A stretch of DNA of 64,000 nt from JANQEU01 sp965242805 (GCA_965242805.1 CBDETD010000002.1:1054001-1118000), one strand, 5' to 3'. Shown: positions 44,374 to 53,145, counted from the first letter of the stretch. A program made the numbers and translations. Notes: generated by a model from the letters alone, not told the origin.

Positions 44374-45201
44374 CTATTGTCTCTTTCTTTTCAAACGGTA
44401 TTTCCGAAATCCGTAGATTCCTGCTCCTGCTAGTAATAAAAACGGCCAAAGACCAAAAAACCAAACGATGAACGAAAGGAAACCGTCCCATCCCCGATCG
44501 AATGAGCTGAGGATCCTTGCAAAAAATCCCTTCCTTGAAGACGATTGGTATTCATAGGGCAGCACCTCATAAAACGACAGGTAGATAGTGCTGTATTGGA
44601 CCTGATTATTTAAATATTTGAATTGACCTTCCAGTCTTTCTATCTCAGTTCTGACATTATTTAAGTTCTGCTCGATGGAAAGAATGTCGGTTATGGTTTT
44701 GGTTTTTTCCAATAACTCCAGGTATCGACCCTCCAGAGCTTTTTTATTTTTGATACGCGTCTCCAGATCATAGTATTGCTCGGTAACATCCTGGAGGTTT
44801 GAGGATTTACTTTCGACAAATACATCCATACTCACTATGGCTTCGAAAAGACTATCATATAATTCCTGTGGAACCTTTATTGTGAGGCTATAATCAATCC
44901 TGTTGGCATTTCTGGATTGATTTTCACTTTGAATGTAGGCTCTAAATTGAGGAAGTAACTGTTTTACTAAAGCATAGTCCTGCTCAATACTTTCTGATTT
45001 GAAATAGATATTTCCTGTGGTAATAACCTTTGTTTTCAAGGTTGACCTATCCATTTCATCCTGTTGAAATTCTGTCCTTGACGATGGTAAAGCTGCCATT
45101 TCACTTACAGGCGCCTCAAAATCCATCGACATGCTATCACCTCCGGAGGAGCAAGATAGTATTGCACCAGCTACGGTTAGAAGTATTATATGTCGTCTCA
45201 T
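44374..45201 (-). CDS. DUF4349 lipoprotein
   Basis: The lipoprotein signal ends ILSC (Cys17). The frame is open to a GTG at 45222, but the ATG at 45201 gives the proper signal. The DUF4349 order is present: KTKVITTGNIYFKSESIEQDY, a beta strand and helix, then a long coiled coil (RIKNKKALEGRYLELLEKTKT; RTEIERLEGQFKYLNN), strand QVQYSTIYLSFYEV and one C-terminal transmembrane helix (GFLSFIVWFFGLWPFLLLAGAGI) followed by RKYRLKRKRQ. It is membrane-attached at both ends. The function of DUF4349 is not established. Confidence 0.88.
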   Translation of the reverse strand: MRRHIILLTVAGAILSCSSGGDSMSMDFEAPVSEMAALPSSRTEFQQDEMDRSTLKTKVITTGNIYFKSESIEQDYALVKQLLPQFRAYIQSENQSRNANRIDYSLTIKVPQELYDSLFEAIVSMDVFVESKSSNLQDVTEQYYDLETRIKNKKALEGRYLELLEKTKTITDILSIEQNLNNVRTEIERLEGQFKYLNNQVQYSTIYLSFYEVLPYEYQSSSRKGFFARILSSFDRGWDGFLSFIVWFFGLWPFLLLAGAGIYGFRKYRLKRKRQ

Positions 45202-45243
45202 GCCATTAGGATGAACAATCACTCAAATTTCCACAAAAATGTT

Positions 45244-45630
45244 TCAATTCTGTTCCAGTTCAATGGAAAGTCCTCCGAACTGTGTAAAAGTTGTATCCGC
45301 ATTGATGCGATAGCTATATCTTCCAATATCCAGGAGAGTTTCTCCAACATAGTCAATTGGTTGTATCGTAAATACTTTCCCATCAATTTCAAGTTCTACA
45401 AAAGCATAGCGATAAGCTTTTTCGAACGATTGATAATTGGAAGATTCACCCGCCTTAATTGTACCGAAATTGGCTTCGCCACCACTTGTATTCACGAATA
45501 CATTATCGTATTGATAAGAAGAAATATTGGTCACCCTGATTTCAACACTTTCAAGGGTCACATCACCATCATCACCACCGCATGAAATCAAAAGAAATAG
45601 AAACAGGAGTAAGGAAATATGTGCTTTCAT
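45244..45630 (-). CDS. Hypothetical lipoprotein, 128 aa
   Basis: The lipobox LISC is at Cys17, with the acidic tether GGDDGD. The mature part is beta-rich (VEIRVTNISSYQYDNVFVNTSGG; EKAYRYAFVELEIDGKVFTIQP), like small Bacteroidota lipoproteins with an Ig-like fold. I do not recognise a family. It sits 42 bases upstream of the DUF4349 gene in a minus-strand run of lipoprotein genes. Confidence 0.75.
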   Translation of the reverse strand: MKAHISLLLFLFLLISCGGDDGDVTLESVEIRVTNISSYQYDNVFVNTSGGEANFGTIKAGESSNYQSFEKAYRYAFVELEIDGKVFTIQPIDYVGETLLDIGRYSYRINADTTFTQFGGLSIELEQN

Positions 45631-45702
45631 GTGATCTGTTTTTTTCTTTATAGCAAAAAACGGACCGGAGTGACAAATTTGAGGCTATCTTTTTCACATG
45701 AA

Positions 45703-46140
45703 TTAAACGTAGAGCACTATGAAGTTAGGGTCTTCATCCAATTCAAAATCTGTTCCCTGCACTAAAACTTGAGTTGTTCTTGATCCCACACAACAACCAG
45801 ACTTAAAAGTTTCAAATTGCCAGGTAATTCTTACCTCCTTGGAATCAATGACTATCAAATATTGTAGCTCTGTATCGGAAGGAGCTCCGTTGTTAAGAAT
45901 TATTTCTCCTCTTTGTAAATCGATACCAGAACTTGCAATTGTTCCATTCAAACCAGTGATCTGAACGTCTTCCTGCGCTATCGATCCTGTACTAATGAGA
46001 TTCTCCCCTGATTGACTTGAGACGACGGCAAGTCTTAATTCTATTCCAAAGGATGTACATTCCAGATCTCCGCATTTATCACATCCTGTAATGAAAAACA
46101 GAAAACCAACTATCAAAGTGGCTGCTAACTTTCTTGTCAT
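45703..46140 (-). CDS. Hypothetical Cys-rich lipoprotein, about 145 aa
   Basis: The ATG at 46140 starts a signal ending FITGC (Cys20). Upstream TTG at 46146 is not needed. Further Cys pairs (DKCGDLECTSFG; KSGCCVGS) suggest disulfides in the mature domain. The rest is strand-like (LISTGSIAQEDVQITGLNGTI). No family was recognised. The start lies two bases after the stop of the alpha/beta hydrolase gene, so the two are co-transcribed. Confidence 0.75.
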   Translation of the reverse strand: MTRKLAATLIVGFLFFITGCDKCGDLECTSFGIELRLAVVSSQSGENLISTGSIAQEDVQITGLNGTIASSGIDLQRGEIILNNGAPSDTELQYLIVIDSKEVRITWQFETFKSGCCVGSRTTQVLVQGTDFELDEDPNFIVLYV

Positions 46141-46142
46141 CG

Positions 46143-46811
46143 TCAATTAGCTTTTTGATTCAACCATTTAACGAATGGACTTAGCCATTCCTGATATGGT
46201 TTATATAAGAAAGCATGATCGATACCCATATTAAGTTTTATCTCGGTAAAGGTTGATGAATCTGGTAAGTCAATGAAAATCGATTTACAGGATTTTTTTG
46301 AATCCGATGACTCGAATATGGAGAGAAATCTACCTTGGAGTTCTCCCTGATACTTCTGGTAGTAATCCACAGCATAGTCACTGCACAAGCCTAATAATGC
46401 ATAGTTGATTTTGTGATCCTTCATCAAATAAGCCACTTCAACGGCTATGTAGGCCCCTAAGGAGGCCCCGAGAATGACAATGTTCTCCGAGGGTACTCCA
46501 CCACCTCTCAATGAATCAATTTGGATTTGAACTTTTTTCGCGTATTCATCCTCCTTACTGTCTTTTGGTCGTACTTCACTGATGACATAGAATCCGTTTT
46601 CCCAAAGGGAATCCAGGATCTTATTGTATTCATATTTACCGTAATAATCGCTTACGGCATCCGCCCCTTTCGCCTGTATAATACCCCCATGCAGATAAAA
46701 AATGTATTTTTGATCGGGATCTGGCGTTTTCGGTACAAAAGGATTGATACTCTGGGAGTACGAATAGAAACTTTCCAGAATTAATAGCAGTGTGAGTATT
46801 CTTACGGCCAT
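46143..46811 (-). CDS. Secreted alpha/beta hydrolase-like protein
   Basis: A signal peptide ends SYSQ. The oxyanion strand KYIFYLHGGIIQ, the elbow IVILGASLGAYIA (GASLGA) and a late His (NMGIDHAFLYK) form a plausible triad set, with an acid in the strand IFIDLPDSSTFTE. It is a small esterase-like fold of about 200 residues. The stop overlaps the next start region by a few bases, as the first gene of a four-gene minus-strand run (46811 to 44374). Activity is unproven, and it could be an inactive relative. Confidence 0.78.
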   Translation of the reverse strand: MAVRILTLLLILESFYSYSQSINPFVPKTPDPDQKYIFYLHGGIIQAKGADAVSDYYGKYEYNKILDSLWENGFYVISEVRPKDSKEDEYAKKVQIQIDSLRGGGVPSENIVILGASLGAYIAVEVAYLMKDHKINYALLGLCSDYAVDYYQKYQGELQGRFLSIFESSDSKKSCKSIFIDLPDSSTFTEIKLNMGIDHAFLYKPYQEWLSPFVKWLNQKAN

Positions 46812-46846
46812 TTCTAAATTTAGCTATATTGGTAATTTTTTCATAA

Positions 46847-47281
46847 ATGACGGCTTACATCCTTGTTAAATACATACATCTGGTATCTATTCTAGGTATG
46901 GTGTGTACACTTTTCACTGAACTTGTGCTAGTTGGAAAGACCATGACAAGAAAGGAAATCAATCGTGTGAGTAAGTATGATTCGGCATATGGTATCCTGG
47001 CCATTATCGTGGTTGCTGCCGGATTGACATTATGGTTTGGTGTGGGAAAACCGGCAGAGTTCTATGACAATCCGATCTTCTATTTCAAAGTGGGAATTGT
47101 GATCCTGGTCGGGATCCTCTCAATTATCCCAACTGTGTTCTATATCAAACAGAGAAAGGGAGATCAGGATGAGATCGTCGAAATACCCCCAAGAGTGAAG
47201 GCATTTATAATTATTCAGTTAGGTATTCTTGGTTTGGTTCCTATTCTTGCGACAATGATGGCATTTGGATTGAGGATTTAA
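46847..47281 (+). CDS. DUF2214 family membrane protein
   Basis: Four hydrophobic helices, with the conserved first helix YILVKYIHLVSILGMVCTLFTELVLVGK, then AYGILAIIVVAAGLTLWFG, FYFKVGIVILVGILSIIPTVFY and IIQLGILGLVPILATMMAFG. This is the layout of DUF2214, whose function is unknown. It is divergent from the alpha/beta hydrolase gene with a 35-base gap. Confidence 0.85.
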   Translation: MTAYILVKYIHLVSILGMVCTLFTELVLVGKTMTRKEINRVSKYDSAYGILAIIVVAAGLTLWFGVGKPAEFYDNPIFYFKVGIVILVGILSIIPTVFYIKQRKGDQDEIVEIPPRVKAFIIIQLGILGLVPILATMMAFGLRI

Positions 47282-47300
47282 TCAGAATCTTTGGCCTCAA

Positions 47301-47504
47301 CTATTTTGAATCACTTTTCAGATCAAATACGTCCTCAATAGCAAGATCAAAGACTCTTGCAATATCAAAAGCCAATTTCAAAGAGGGATTGTATTTTCCT
47401 TTCTCAAGAAATACTATAGTCTCCCTCCTCACATTGACTTGTTGGGCCAATTCTTCCTGGGTCATCCCATGTCTGGCTCGGAGTTCTTTAATTCTCGTCT
47501 CCAA
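47301..47504 (-). CDS. XRE-family helix-turn-helix regulator
   Basis: This compact 67-residue repressor has the helix-turn-helix in GMTQEELAQQVNVRRETIVFLEKGKYNPSLKLAFDIARVF, near the YozG/small-XRE group. There is no effector domain. The only start is TTG at 47504, overlapping the end of the upstream membrane protein gene by 17 bases, so translation is coupled. A 7-bp inverted repeat upstream of that operon (47922-47940) is the likely operator. Confidence 0.93.
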   Translation of the reverse strand: METRIKELRARHGMTQEELAQQVNVRRETIVFLEKGKYNPSLKLAFDIARVFDLAIEDVFDLKSDSK

Positions 47505-47901
47505 TTTGAATACCCTTATTTGAATAATGGATCCAAAATGCTATAAAAAGAACCGCCATTCCAAGTAACCCAATTGCAAATGGAACAACAACTTCAATAT
47601 TCGAATCAACAGTGAAAATGACGATGAATGTCCATAGATAGAATGACATCCCAAAAGCCTTGGCGGCTGCCTTTTGCTTGATCCTAAAACTCATTTCATC
47701 ATCCGCCGGTATACCTTTCTTTTCTTCGCCAACCCGCTTTATGCCGATTACAATGCCGAATACAACACCTATCAACACTAATCCCGCCATGACTATTTCA
47801 AAGACCCCCAGATCAGACATAGTTGAATAAAAATAGAGACCCAGCACAAAGGTCAGTGTCCCGATGACAAGGAACAGCAAATTGGTTTTGGCACTTTTCA
47901 T
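47488..47901 (-). CDS. Membrane protein paired with XRE regulator
   Basis: Four hydrophobic segments (LLFLVIGTLTFVLGLYFY; IVMAGLVLIGVVFGIVIGI; LWTFIVIFTV; VPFAIGLLGMAVLFIAFWIHY) with a charged loop (KRVGEEKKGIPADDEMSFRIKQKA). Small membrane proteins of this layout are often paired with XRE repressors in Bacteroidota and Firmicutes. The function is unknown. It is the first gene of the two-gene operon and overlaps the regulator by 17 bases. Confidence 0.8.
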   Translation of the reverse strand: MKSAKTNLLFLVIGTLTFVLGLYFYSTMSDLGVFEIVMAGLVLIGVVFGIVIGIKRVGEEKKGIPADDEMSFRIKQKAAAKAFGMSFYLWTFIVIFTVDSNIEVVVPFAIGLLGMAVLFIAFWIHYSNKGIQIGDEN

Positions 47902-47921
47902 TGTTCGTATTTGTTAATTAA

Positions 47922-47940
47922 TTCTAACATAAAGTTAGAA
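47922..47940. promoter_or_regulatory. Inverted repeat, candidate operator of the XRE operon
   Basis: TTCTAAC (47922-47928), five bases, GTTAGAA (47934-47940), 21 bases upstream of the membrane protein ATG. On the minus strand the motif TAACTTTA, close to the Bacteroidota -7 consensus TAnnTTTG, falls inside the repeat, so repressor binding would block RNA polymerase. This fits autoregulation but is inference. Confidence 0.45.
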
Positions 47941-48022
47941 ATATATAACATTATTGTAGTGAATTAATTCATGATTTATATCATGTTCTGATCATGAGAG
48001 GATTTATTTAGTAATGGGGATC

Positions 48023-48745
48023 TTATCTGTACTTCCTACCTGATTCATCGATCATCGGAACGAAAGCCACCGATAACACAGCCTGGGTTTTTATTTTACC
48101 CTTCTCTTTCTTGAGCAGTACGAGTTGTTGTGGAGGTCTGGCACCAACCGGGATTACCATTTTACCTCCTTCCTTCAATTGAACCTGCAGTGGTTTGGGA
48201 ATATCTGAGGGTGCACACGTGACAATTATTGCATCAAAGGGAGCTTCCTCAGGCCAACCTTTATATCCATCCCCTATTCTTACGTTGATATTGTCATAAC
48301 CAAGTTTATCCAGAAGATTAGCAGCCTTTTTGCCTAAAGATTCAAATATTTCTATTGTGTACACATTATCACACAACTCACCCAGGATCGCTGCCTGATA
48401 TCCAGAACCGGTACCTATTTCAAGTACTTTGTCATCTCTCGACAACTTTAGGATCTCAGTCATGAAAGCCACCATGTAGGGTTGAGAAATGGTTTGACCC
48501 TCACCAATTGGTAATGGTTTATCCCTATACGCTTGTGAAATCCGACTTTCAGGAACGAATAGATGTCTTTCAACCTTGAGAAATGCATTCAGGACATTTT
48601 CGTTCCGGATCCCTCGCCGCTTCATTTGATATTCCACCATATCCTTACGTTTAGCTTCGAAATCCGGAGGATCTTGTCGAAACCCCAGATTAAAATCCCA
48701 GCTAAACATCATTGCAATCATTCCAAGTATTGGGATTGTTACCAT
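48023..48745 (-). CDS. pcm: Protein-L-isoaspartate O-methyltransferase
   Basis: Methylates L-isoaspartyl residues to start repair of aged proteins, using S-adenosylmethionine. Motifs are NVLNAFLKVERHLFVPES, PLPIGEGQTISQPYMVAFM (substrate region), the SAM loop VLEIGTGSGYQAAIL, DNVYTIEIFESLGK and DAIIVTCAPSDIP. Relative to typical PCMT, an extra hydrophobic N-terminus precedes the catalytic domain (residues 1-22, MVTIPILGMIAMMFSWDFN). This could be a signal or anchor, implying repair of periplasmic proteins, as in some other Gram-negatives. Confidence 0.95.
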   Translation of the reverse strand: MVTIPILGMIAMMFSWDFNLGFRQDPPDFEAKRKDMVEYQMKRRGIRNENVLNAFLKVERHLFVPESRISQAYRDKPLPIGEGQTISQPYMVAFMTEILKLSRDDKVLEIGTGSGYQAAILGELCDNVYTIEIFESLGKKAANLLDKLGYDNINVRIGDGYKGWPEEAPFDAIIVTCAPSDIPKPLQVQLKEGGKMVIPVGARPPQQLVLLKKEKGKIKTQAVLSVAFVPMIDESGRKYR

Positions 48746-48840
48746 ACCTTAATTTACTAACAAAAAATGGGGTCTCTAAGGTCCATAACCATTTTAAGAC
48801 GGTGAAATAAATTCAATTACCCGTGTAATCAATTCATTTA

Positions 48841-48869
48841 TTTGTCTTTTACATCCGAGTATATATTTT
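48841..48869 (+). promoter_or_regulatory. Possible promoter of the oxidoreductase/propeller pair
   Basis: TTTG (48841-48844) and TATATTTT (48862-48869) are separated by 17 bases, slightly short for TTTG-19-TAnnTTTG. The ATG follows at 48902. Confidence 0.4.
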
Positions 48870-48901
48870 AAGTATACGAAATCACTAACTCCAATCGAAA
48901 A

Positions 48902-50095
48902 ATGGCAAAATTCGCAGTACTTGGATCCGGATTTATAAGTGCATTTTATTCTCGGGCCCTTCATGGCTATCGGAAAGATGACAGGGTAGTAATCGTTCAA
49001 AGTCGGAACGAGGAAAATCTAAAACGATTTTGCAACCGGTATGATGTCCCTAGATGGACTACAGATATGAAAAATGCCATAAACGACCCGGAAGTGGATC
49101 TTGTTATAATCGGACTCCCCAACCATCTACACCTGGAAGCTGTAAAAGCATGTGCTGAAGCTGGAAAAGGTGTCTTGATGACCAAACCACTTGGACGAAA
49201 TTCTGAGGAAGCCAAAGAAATGATGGATATCTCTGAAAGAGCTGGCATATTCAACGGTTATCTTGAGGACCTTGCCTACACACCAAAAACATTAAAGGCC
49301 CTTGAAAGTGTAAAAAATGGGGCGATCGGCAAAGTCACATGGACCAGAAGCAGGGAGACCCACCCCGGACCTCATAGTGATTGGTTTTGGAATATCGAAA
49401 TGGCAGGTGGTGGAGCTATTGTTGACCTTGGGTGCCATTGCATTGAAGTTTCGAGAAACTATATCGGTAAAGAGGTCAAACCAGTGGAAGTGATGTGTTG
49501 GGCAGACACCCTTGTGAAACCTATTGCGGCGGAAGATCACGCGATTGGCCTTGTCAAATATGCTACAGGAGCAATTTCCCAATTTGAAGTCAGCTGGGCA
49601 TTTCGTGGTGGAATGGACCTCAGGGACGAAGTATCAGGAACCGATGGCACGATCTGGCTTAATCACTTTATGAGAACGGGCTTCGAAATGTTTACAGCGC
49701 CCGGTCAAAGTGGATATGTTGCTGAAAAATCCGAAACGGCTTCCGGTTGGCTATTCCCTGTCGGTGACGAAAACGTTGAACTGGGCTACACAAATATGTT
49801 TGATGACATGTTGAAATGTTGGGAATCCTGTGAGAAACCAATGGAAACATTTTATGACGGATACGTCGTAAATTGTATTATGGATGCCTGCTATCGTTCT
49901 GCAAAATCAAAAAACTGGGAACCAGTAATCCTTGAAGATTGGCGGGGTGATGAACAATCTGCTCCAATCATGGAATTGAGGGATTATGATCGGGAACATT
50001 ATCTTGTGAAGGAGGAAAAACTTCCTGATGGATCCATGAAAATTATCCTTAAAAACAAAGAAACAGGTGAATTCAGTCAAAGACATCATATTTAG
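48902..50095 (+). CDS. Gfo/Idh/MocA family oxidoreductase
   Basis: NAD(P)-dependent sugar or polyol dehydrogenase family. The Rossmann start is KFAVLGSGFISAFYSRAL. Next come the substrate loop LVIIGLPNHLHLEAVKACAEAGKGVLMTKPLG (TKPLG in the place of the usual EKP), the second domain with GGAIVDLGCHCIEVSRNYIG (conserved His) and an extended C-terminal part. The 397 residues are normal. The substrate is unknown. The next gene begins 29 bases before its stop, on a different frame, and encodes a secreted beta-propeller. Confidence 0.93.
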   Translation: MAKFAVLGSGFISAFYSRALHGYRKDDRVVIVQSRNEENLKRFCNRYDVPRWTTDMKNAINDPEVDLVIIGLPNHLHLEAVKACAEAGKGVLMTKPLGRNSEEAKEMMDISERAGIFNGYLEDLAYTPKTLKALESVKNGAIGKVTWTRSRETHPGPHSDWFWNIEMAGGGAIVDLGCHCIEVSRNYIGKEVKPVEVMCWADTLVKPIAAEDHAIGLVKYATGAISQFEVSWAFRGGMDLRDEVSGTDGTIWLNHFMRTGFEMFTAPGQSGYVAEKSETASGWLFPVGDENVELGYTNMFDDMLKCWESCEKPMETFYDGYVVNCIMDACYRSAKSKNWEPVILEDWRGDEQSAPIMELRDYDREHYLVKEEKLPDGSMKIILKNKETGEFSQRHHI

Positions 50096-50978
50096 CTTTT
50101 TAATATTTCTGTTGGTACCAATTTCAACTTCGGCCCAGGAAAATGTGATAAGCAGACTCGAAATCCTTGATGTAAATACAAGAGAGAGGGAAATAATTTA
50201 TGTAGATGAATCTCATTTCGAAGCTCCTAACTGGAGCAAGGATGGGAAGTATCTCATTATCAATAAAGAAGGATTGTTGTACAAGATCGATATCGATAAT
50301 CCCGCTCCAAAATTGATCAACACAGGAGAAGCTGAAGACTGCAATAATGACCATGGAATATCTCCGGATGGCACTCAATTGGTCATCTCCAATAATGATC
50401 CTGACATGGGATCGAGGATCTATCTACTGCCAATTGACGGTGGAGAACCTGAATTAGTCACGGAAAACTATCCTTCATACTGGCATGGTTGGTCTCCAGA
50501 TGGCGGATCACTGGTTTATTGTGCTTCGAGAAATGGCACATATAACGTATACAGTATCAATGTTGACGGGAGCAATGAAACGCAACTCACCGATACTCCC
50601 ACCCTGGATGATGGCCCTGAATATAGCCCTGATGGAAAATACATTTATTTCAATTCCGTAAGAACTGGCACCATGCAGATATGGCGTATGGATCCAAAAG
50701 GAACGGAACAAGAACAACTCACTTTTGATAAATTCAACGATTGGTTTCCCCACCCAAGTCCGGATGGGGAGAAAGTTGTTTTCATTAGTTACATTGATCC
50801 TGTGGATCCTGGAAGTCATCCTCCATTCAAAAAAGTGATGCTCCGCATGATGGATCCGGATGGTTCCAATGTTGAAAAACTTATCGAGCTCTTTGGAGGT
50901 CAGGGAACGATCAATGTCCCGTCCTGGTCACCTAACAGCGAGAAGGTTGCATTTGTTAGTTATAAATTGGAACAGTGA
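50067..50978 (+). CDS. Secreted TolB-like beta-propeller (PD40) protein
   Basis: The start is GTG at 50067, inside the 3' end of the oxidoreductase gene (29-base overlap), and gives a good signal peptide (ISTSAQ). About six propeller blades follow, each with the WSPDG/SPDGxxLVF pattern (APNWSKDGKYLIIN; GISPDGTQLVIS; SYWHGWSPDGGSLVY; DGPEYSPDGKYIYFN). No C-terminal catalytic domain is present, so it is a binding module, perhaps for peptidoglycan-linked or sugar ligands. The overlap suggests it works with the oxidoreductase. Confidence 0.85.
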   Translation: MNSVKDIIFSFLIFLLVPISTSAQENVISRLEILDVNTREREIIYVDESHFEAPNWSKDGKYLIINKEGLLYKIDIDNPAPKLINTGEAEDCNNDHGISPDGTQLVISNNDPDMGSRIYLLPIDGGEPELVTENYPSYWHGWSPDGGSLVYCASRNGTYNVYSINVDGSNETQLTDTPTLDDGPEYSPDGKYIYFNSVRTGTMQIWRMDPKGTEQEQLTFDKFNDWFPHPSPDGEKVVFISYIDPVDPGSHPPFKKVMLRMMDPDGSNVEKLIELFGGQGTINVPSWSPNSEKVAFVSYKLEQ

Positions 50979-51019
50979 TACCCTCTTGAAAGACCACCCC
51001 AACGACAAGTAAGTGCGAT

Positions 51020-51436
51020 TCACCCAGCGTTTTCTCGGTAGAAGATCTTATTTACAATCTTCCACTCCCCATTGATCTTCAGCAAATTCATGTAATCAAT
51101 GAAGCGAAAATCGGGATAGTCAATTTCAATTCTGGCAGAGGCAGCGTTACCATTGACCTCTATGGACGTGATCCTTGTTTGCCTGTTTTGTTTAGGGCCT
51201 GGCTTCATCCTGCTTCCAAAAAAGTCAATGGCGTTGACGTTCTTGTATTCTCCATCTCCCGTTATATACTTCATGGTAGCATCTTCATGGAAGGCTTTCT
51301 TAAGCGTATTGAAATCGTTATTAGTACCACCATCCAGGTAATAATTTAGAGTTGTAGTTATGGCACTCATGTCATCCTGAGCGTTAACAGTCAGATTAAG
51401 TGCAAAGAACAAAAGTGTGAATGTGAGGTATTTCAT
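51020..51436 (-). CDS. Secreted NTF2-like (putative lumazine-binding type) protein
   Basis: A signal peptide (LTVNAQ) is followed by an NTF2-fold domain: ITTTLNYYLDGGTNNDFNTLKKAFHEDATMKYITGDGEY, then SARIEIDYPDFRFIDYMNLLKINGEWKIVNKIFY. The C-terminal WKIVNKIFY pattern is that of the PF12893 group, here labelled putative lumazine-binding, although evidence for lumazine binding is thin. The ATG at 51436 is used rather than a TTG at 51442. It lies 10 bases after the VOC protein gene, so the two are an operon. Confidence 0.85.
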   Translation of the reverse strand: MKYLTFTLLFFALNLTVNAQDDMSAITTTLNYYLDGGTNNDFNTLKKAFHEDATMKYITGDGEYKNVNAIDFFGSRMKPGPKQNRQTRITSIEVNGNAASARIEIDYPDFRFIDYMNLLKINGEWKIVNKIFYRENAG

Positions 51437-51446
51437 ATACAAGTAT

Positions 51447-52358
51447 TTAGTTCGTCAATTCAAAAATTTGGATCCAGTTCCCTTCCAGGTCTTTGGCTAT
51501 TGTAGCTTGTTCTGCCCATGAAAAATCACTCTTTTCCGGCGCAATTATTATATCTACGTTATTTCCCATAAATCGATCGTATTGTTGTTGAAATTTCCGG
51601 ATGCCGAAAGCAAGCTTTTTAAATCCATGAAACTCAGTTTTTGATTCCATTTCTTCAAAAAGGATGACCTTTTCAGGTTCAAACAATTCAATAATTACTC
51701 TATTCCTTCCCATGATAGCCCTTCTATTTCCTTTTGTTCCAACCAAACCATAAAGTTCAAATTGCAGATTTTCCTGATACCATGTGCTAACTGAGTCAAT
51801 ATTCCTCACAGTTATCATGGTCATCCAGGGTTCGATCGCGGTTTCGGAATTTTTTCCAGGAAATGAAAAGAATTGTATCCAGTTTCCGTCAGGATCTTTG
51901 ATCAGAAAATATTTATCGGGCCATCTTTGATCAAAACCTGGTTTTGGAAGATCACTTAGTCCTACCACCATTTCTACATCTTCCATTTCTACCAGTCGTG
52001 CTTGAATTGTTTCGATATCGTTGACTACAAATCCAATTTTTCCAAATCCATTCATCACAGACCCCTTGAGAATATTTAACTCAGAAACGGGTATGGCATT
52101 CCAGTTCTGTATCATTTCAAGGTGCAAATCACCCAGACGAAGCATAGCAATACTTAAACCATAATCAGGGTATTCCTTTTTATCTGATTCAATTTCAAAT
52201 CCCAGGTTATTGATATACCAATCCATGGATCGTTGCAAGTCCTCTACCAATATGGCAATGAGTTGTATCCGGAATCCTGCATTCTGATCAGCATTCTGTG
52301 AGTAGGTTTTAAAACCAAAAGAGGAGATGACTATTGTCAAACAAATTGTTTTTAACAT
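51447..52358 (-). CDS. Secreted two-domain VOC (glyoxalase-fold) protein
   Basis: A signal peptide (FGFKTYSQ) from the ATG at 52358 is followed by two VOC domains. The first has VEDLQRSMDWYINNLGFEI...DLHLEMIQ and the second VRNIDSVSTWYQENLQFELYG...RVIIELFE, with IKDPDGNWIQFFSF and AKDLEGNWIQIFEL closing each. Tandem VOC domains bind or transform small aliphatic compounds with a metal. Metal ligands cannot be fully assigned by eye. Export of such a protein is unusual but clear from the signal. It is followed by the NTF2-like gene. Confidence 0.85.
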   Translation of the reverse strand: MLKTICLTIVISSFGFKTYSQNADQNAGFRIQLIAILVEDLQRSMDWYINNLGFEIESDKKEYPDYGLSIAMLRLGDLHLEMIQNWNAIPVSELNILKGSVMNGFGKIGFVVNDIETIQARLVEMEDVEMVVGLSDLPKPGFDQRWPDKYFLIKDPDGNWIQFFSFPGKNSETAIEPWMTMITVRNIDSVSTWYQENLQFELYGLVGTKGNRRAIMGRNRVIIELFEPEKVILFEEMESKTEFHGFKKLAFGIRKFQQQYDRFMGNNVDIIIAPEKSDFSWAEQATIAKDLEGNWIQIFELTN

Positions 52359-52579
52359 AATCCGGGAACTTGAATTGATCCAGAAATTAGACAATCATCT
52401 TTACTTAGAACTCTTTGTGAGACATTCATCTTGTCCAGGTAGACAAACGACCGGAAAAACCAGATGAATAGCGAATTGGATCATTGATTGAACTTTAGTT
52501 GTCAATTATGTGAATAGATATCCTCCCTCGGAAGGTAAACTCACTTCGTTCGATATGACGTCCGCAAGACGTCCGTCCT

Positions 52580-53074
52580 TCACTGATTCCTGAACATCAG
52601 GATCAAGCCGAGGATCACTGTCAAGGTAAGCCCACCAATGAAGATTGGTGTCAACAATGGGTACAATCCTTCCCGCTCTCCCATCGCTGTTGCCATCATG
52701 GACCATTTTCCGAAAAACAAAAAACCGACGATCTGTACCTTCAGAAGCCTCAGCATGCGTGTGGAGATCAGGAATTGCATCTGTTTATTGGATTCTGTGA
52801 CTTCTACGGGGTAATTGTACAAATGAGGGATCCTTTCCAAATAAGTCAATCCTATGTAGATTGCTGTAAACAAAATGGGCATTACCCAGATCATCTCTTT
52901 TCCTCCATAGGAGTCTGGTTTTCCCATAAATCCGAAATGAATAGGAATACTATCCGGAAGACTGGAATATCGAGATATAATTGTTATAAATGTCAAAATG
53001 ATCATCGCAGCTCCGAAAAGCTCCAGGACCCAATCGATGAAAGTCCGTTTTACAGTGAGTTTTGTAGTGTTCAT
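52580..53074 (-). CDS. DUF1648 family membrane protein
   Basis: Several hydrophobic segments and the DUF1648 hallmark (YSSLPDSIPIHFGFMGKPDSYGGKEMIWVMPI) identify the family, which is common next to SdpI-type proteins in Firmicutes. The function is unknown. The stop lies in a short degenerate copy of the intergenic repeat (CACTTCGTTCGATATGACGTC near 52541). Confidence 0.88.
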   Translation of the reverse strand: MNTTKLTVKRTFIDWVLELFGAAMIILTFITIISRYSSLPDSIPIHFGFMGKPDSYGGKEMIWVMPILFTAIYIGLTYLERIPHLYNYPVEVTESNKQMQFLISTRMLRLLKVQIVGFLFFGKWSMMATAMGEREGLYPLLTPIFIGGLTLTVILGLILMFRNQ

Positions 53075-53101
53075 AGGGGTGAAAAACTGTGATCAATCAT
53101 A

Positions 53102-53145
53102 AAATACCCTGTTTTTTATCATGAAATACCAGAAAAGGGGTATTT
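53102..53145. promoter_or_regulatory. AAATACCC inverted repeat upstream of the fibre/caspase operon
   Basis: AAATACCC (53102-53109) and GGGTATTT (53138-53145) are exact complements, with a further AAATACC at 53124-53130. The cluster lies 65-108 bases upstream of the first gene of the operon and is a candidate binding site or hairpin. Confidence 0.3.
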
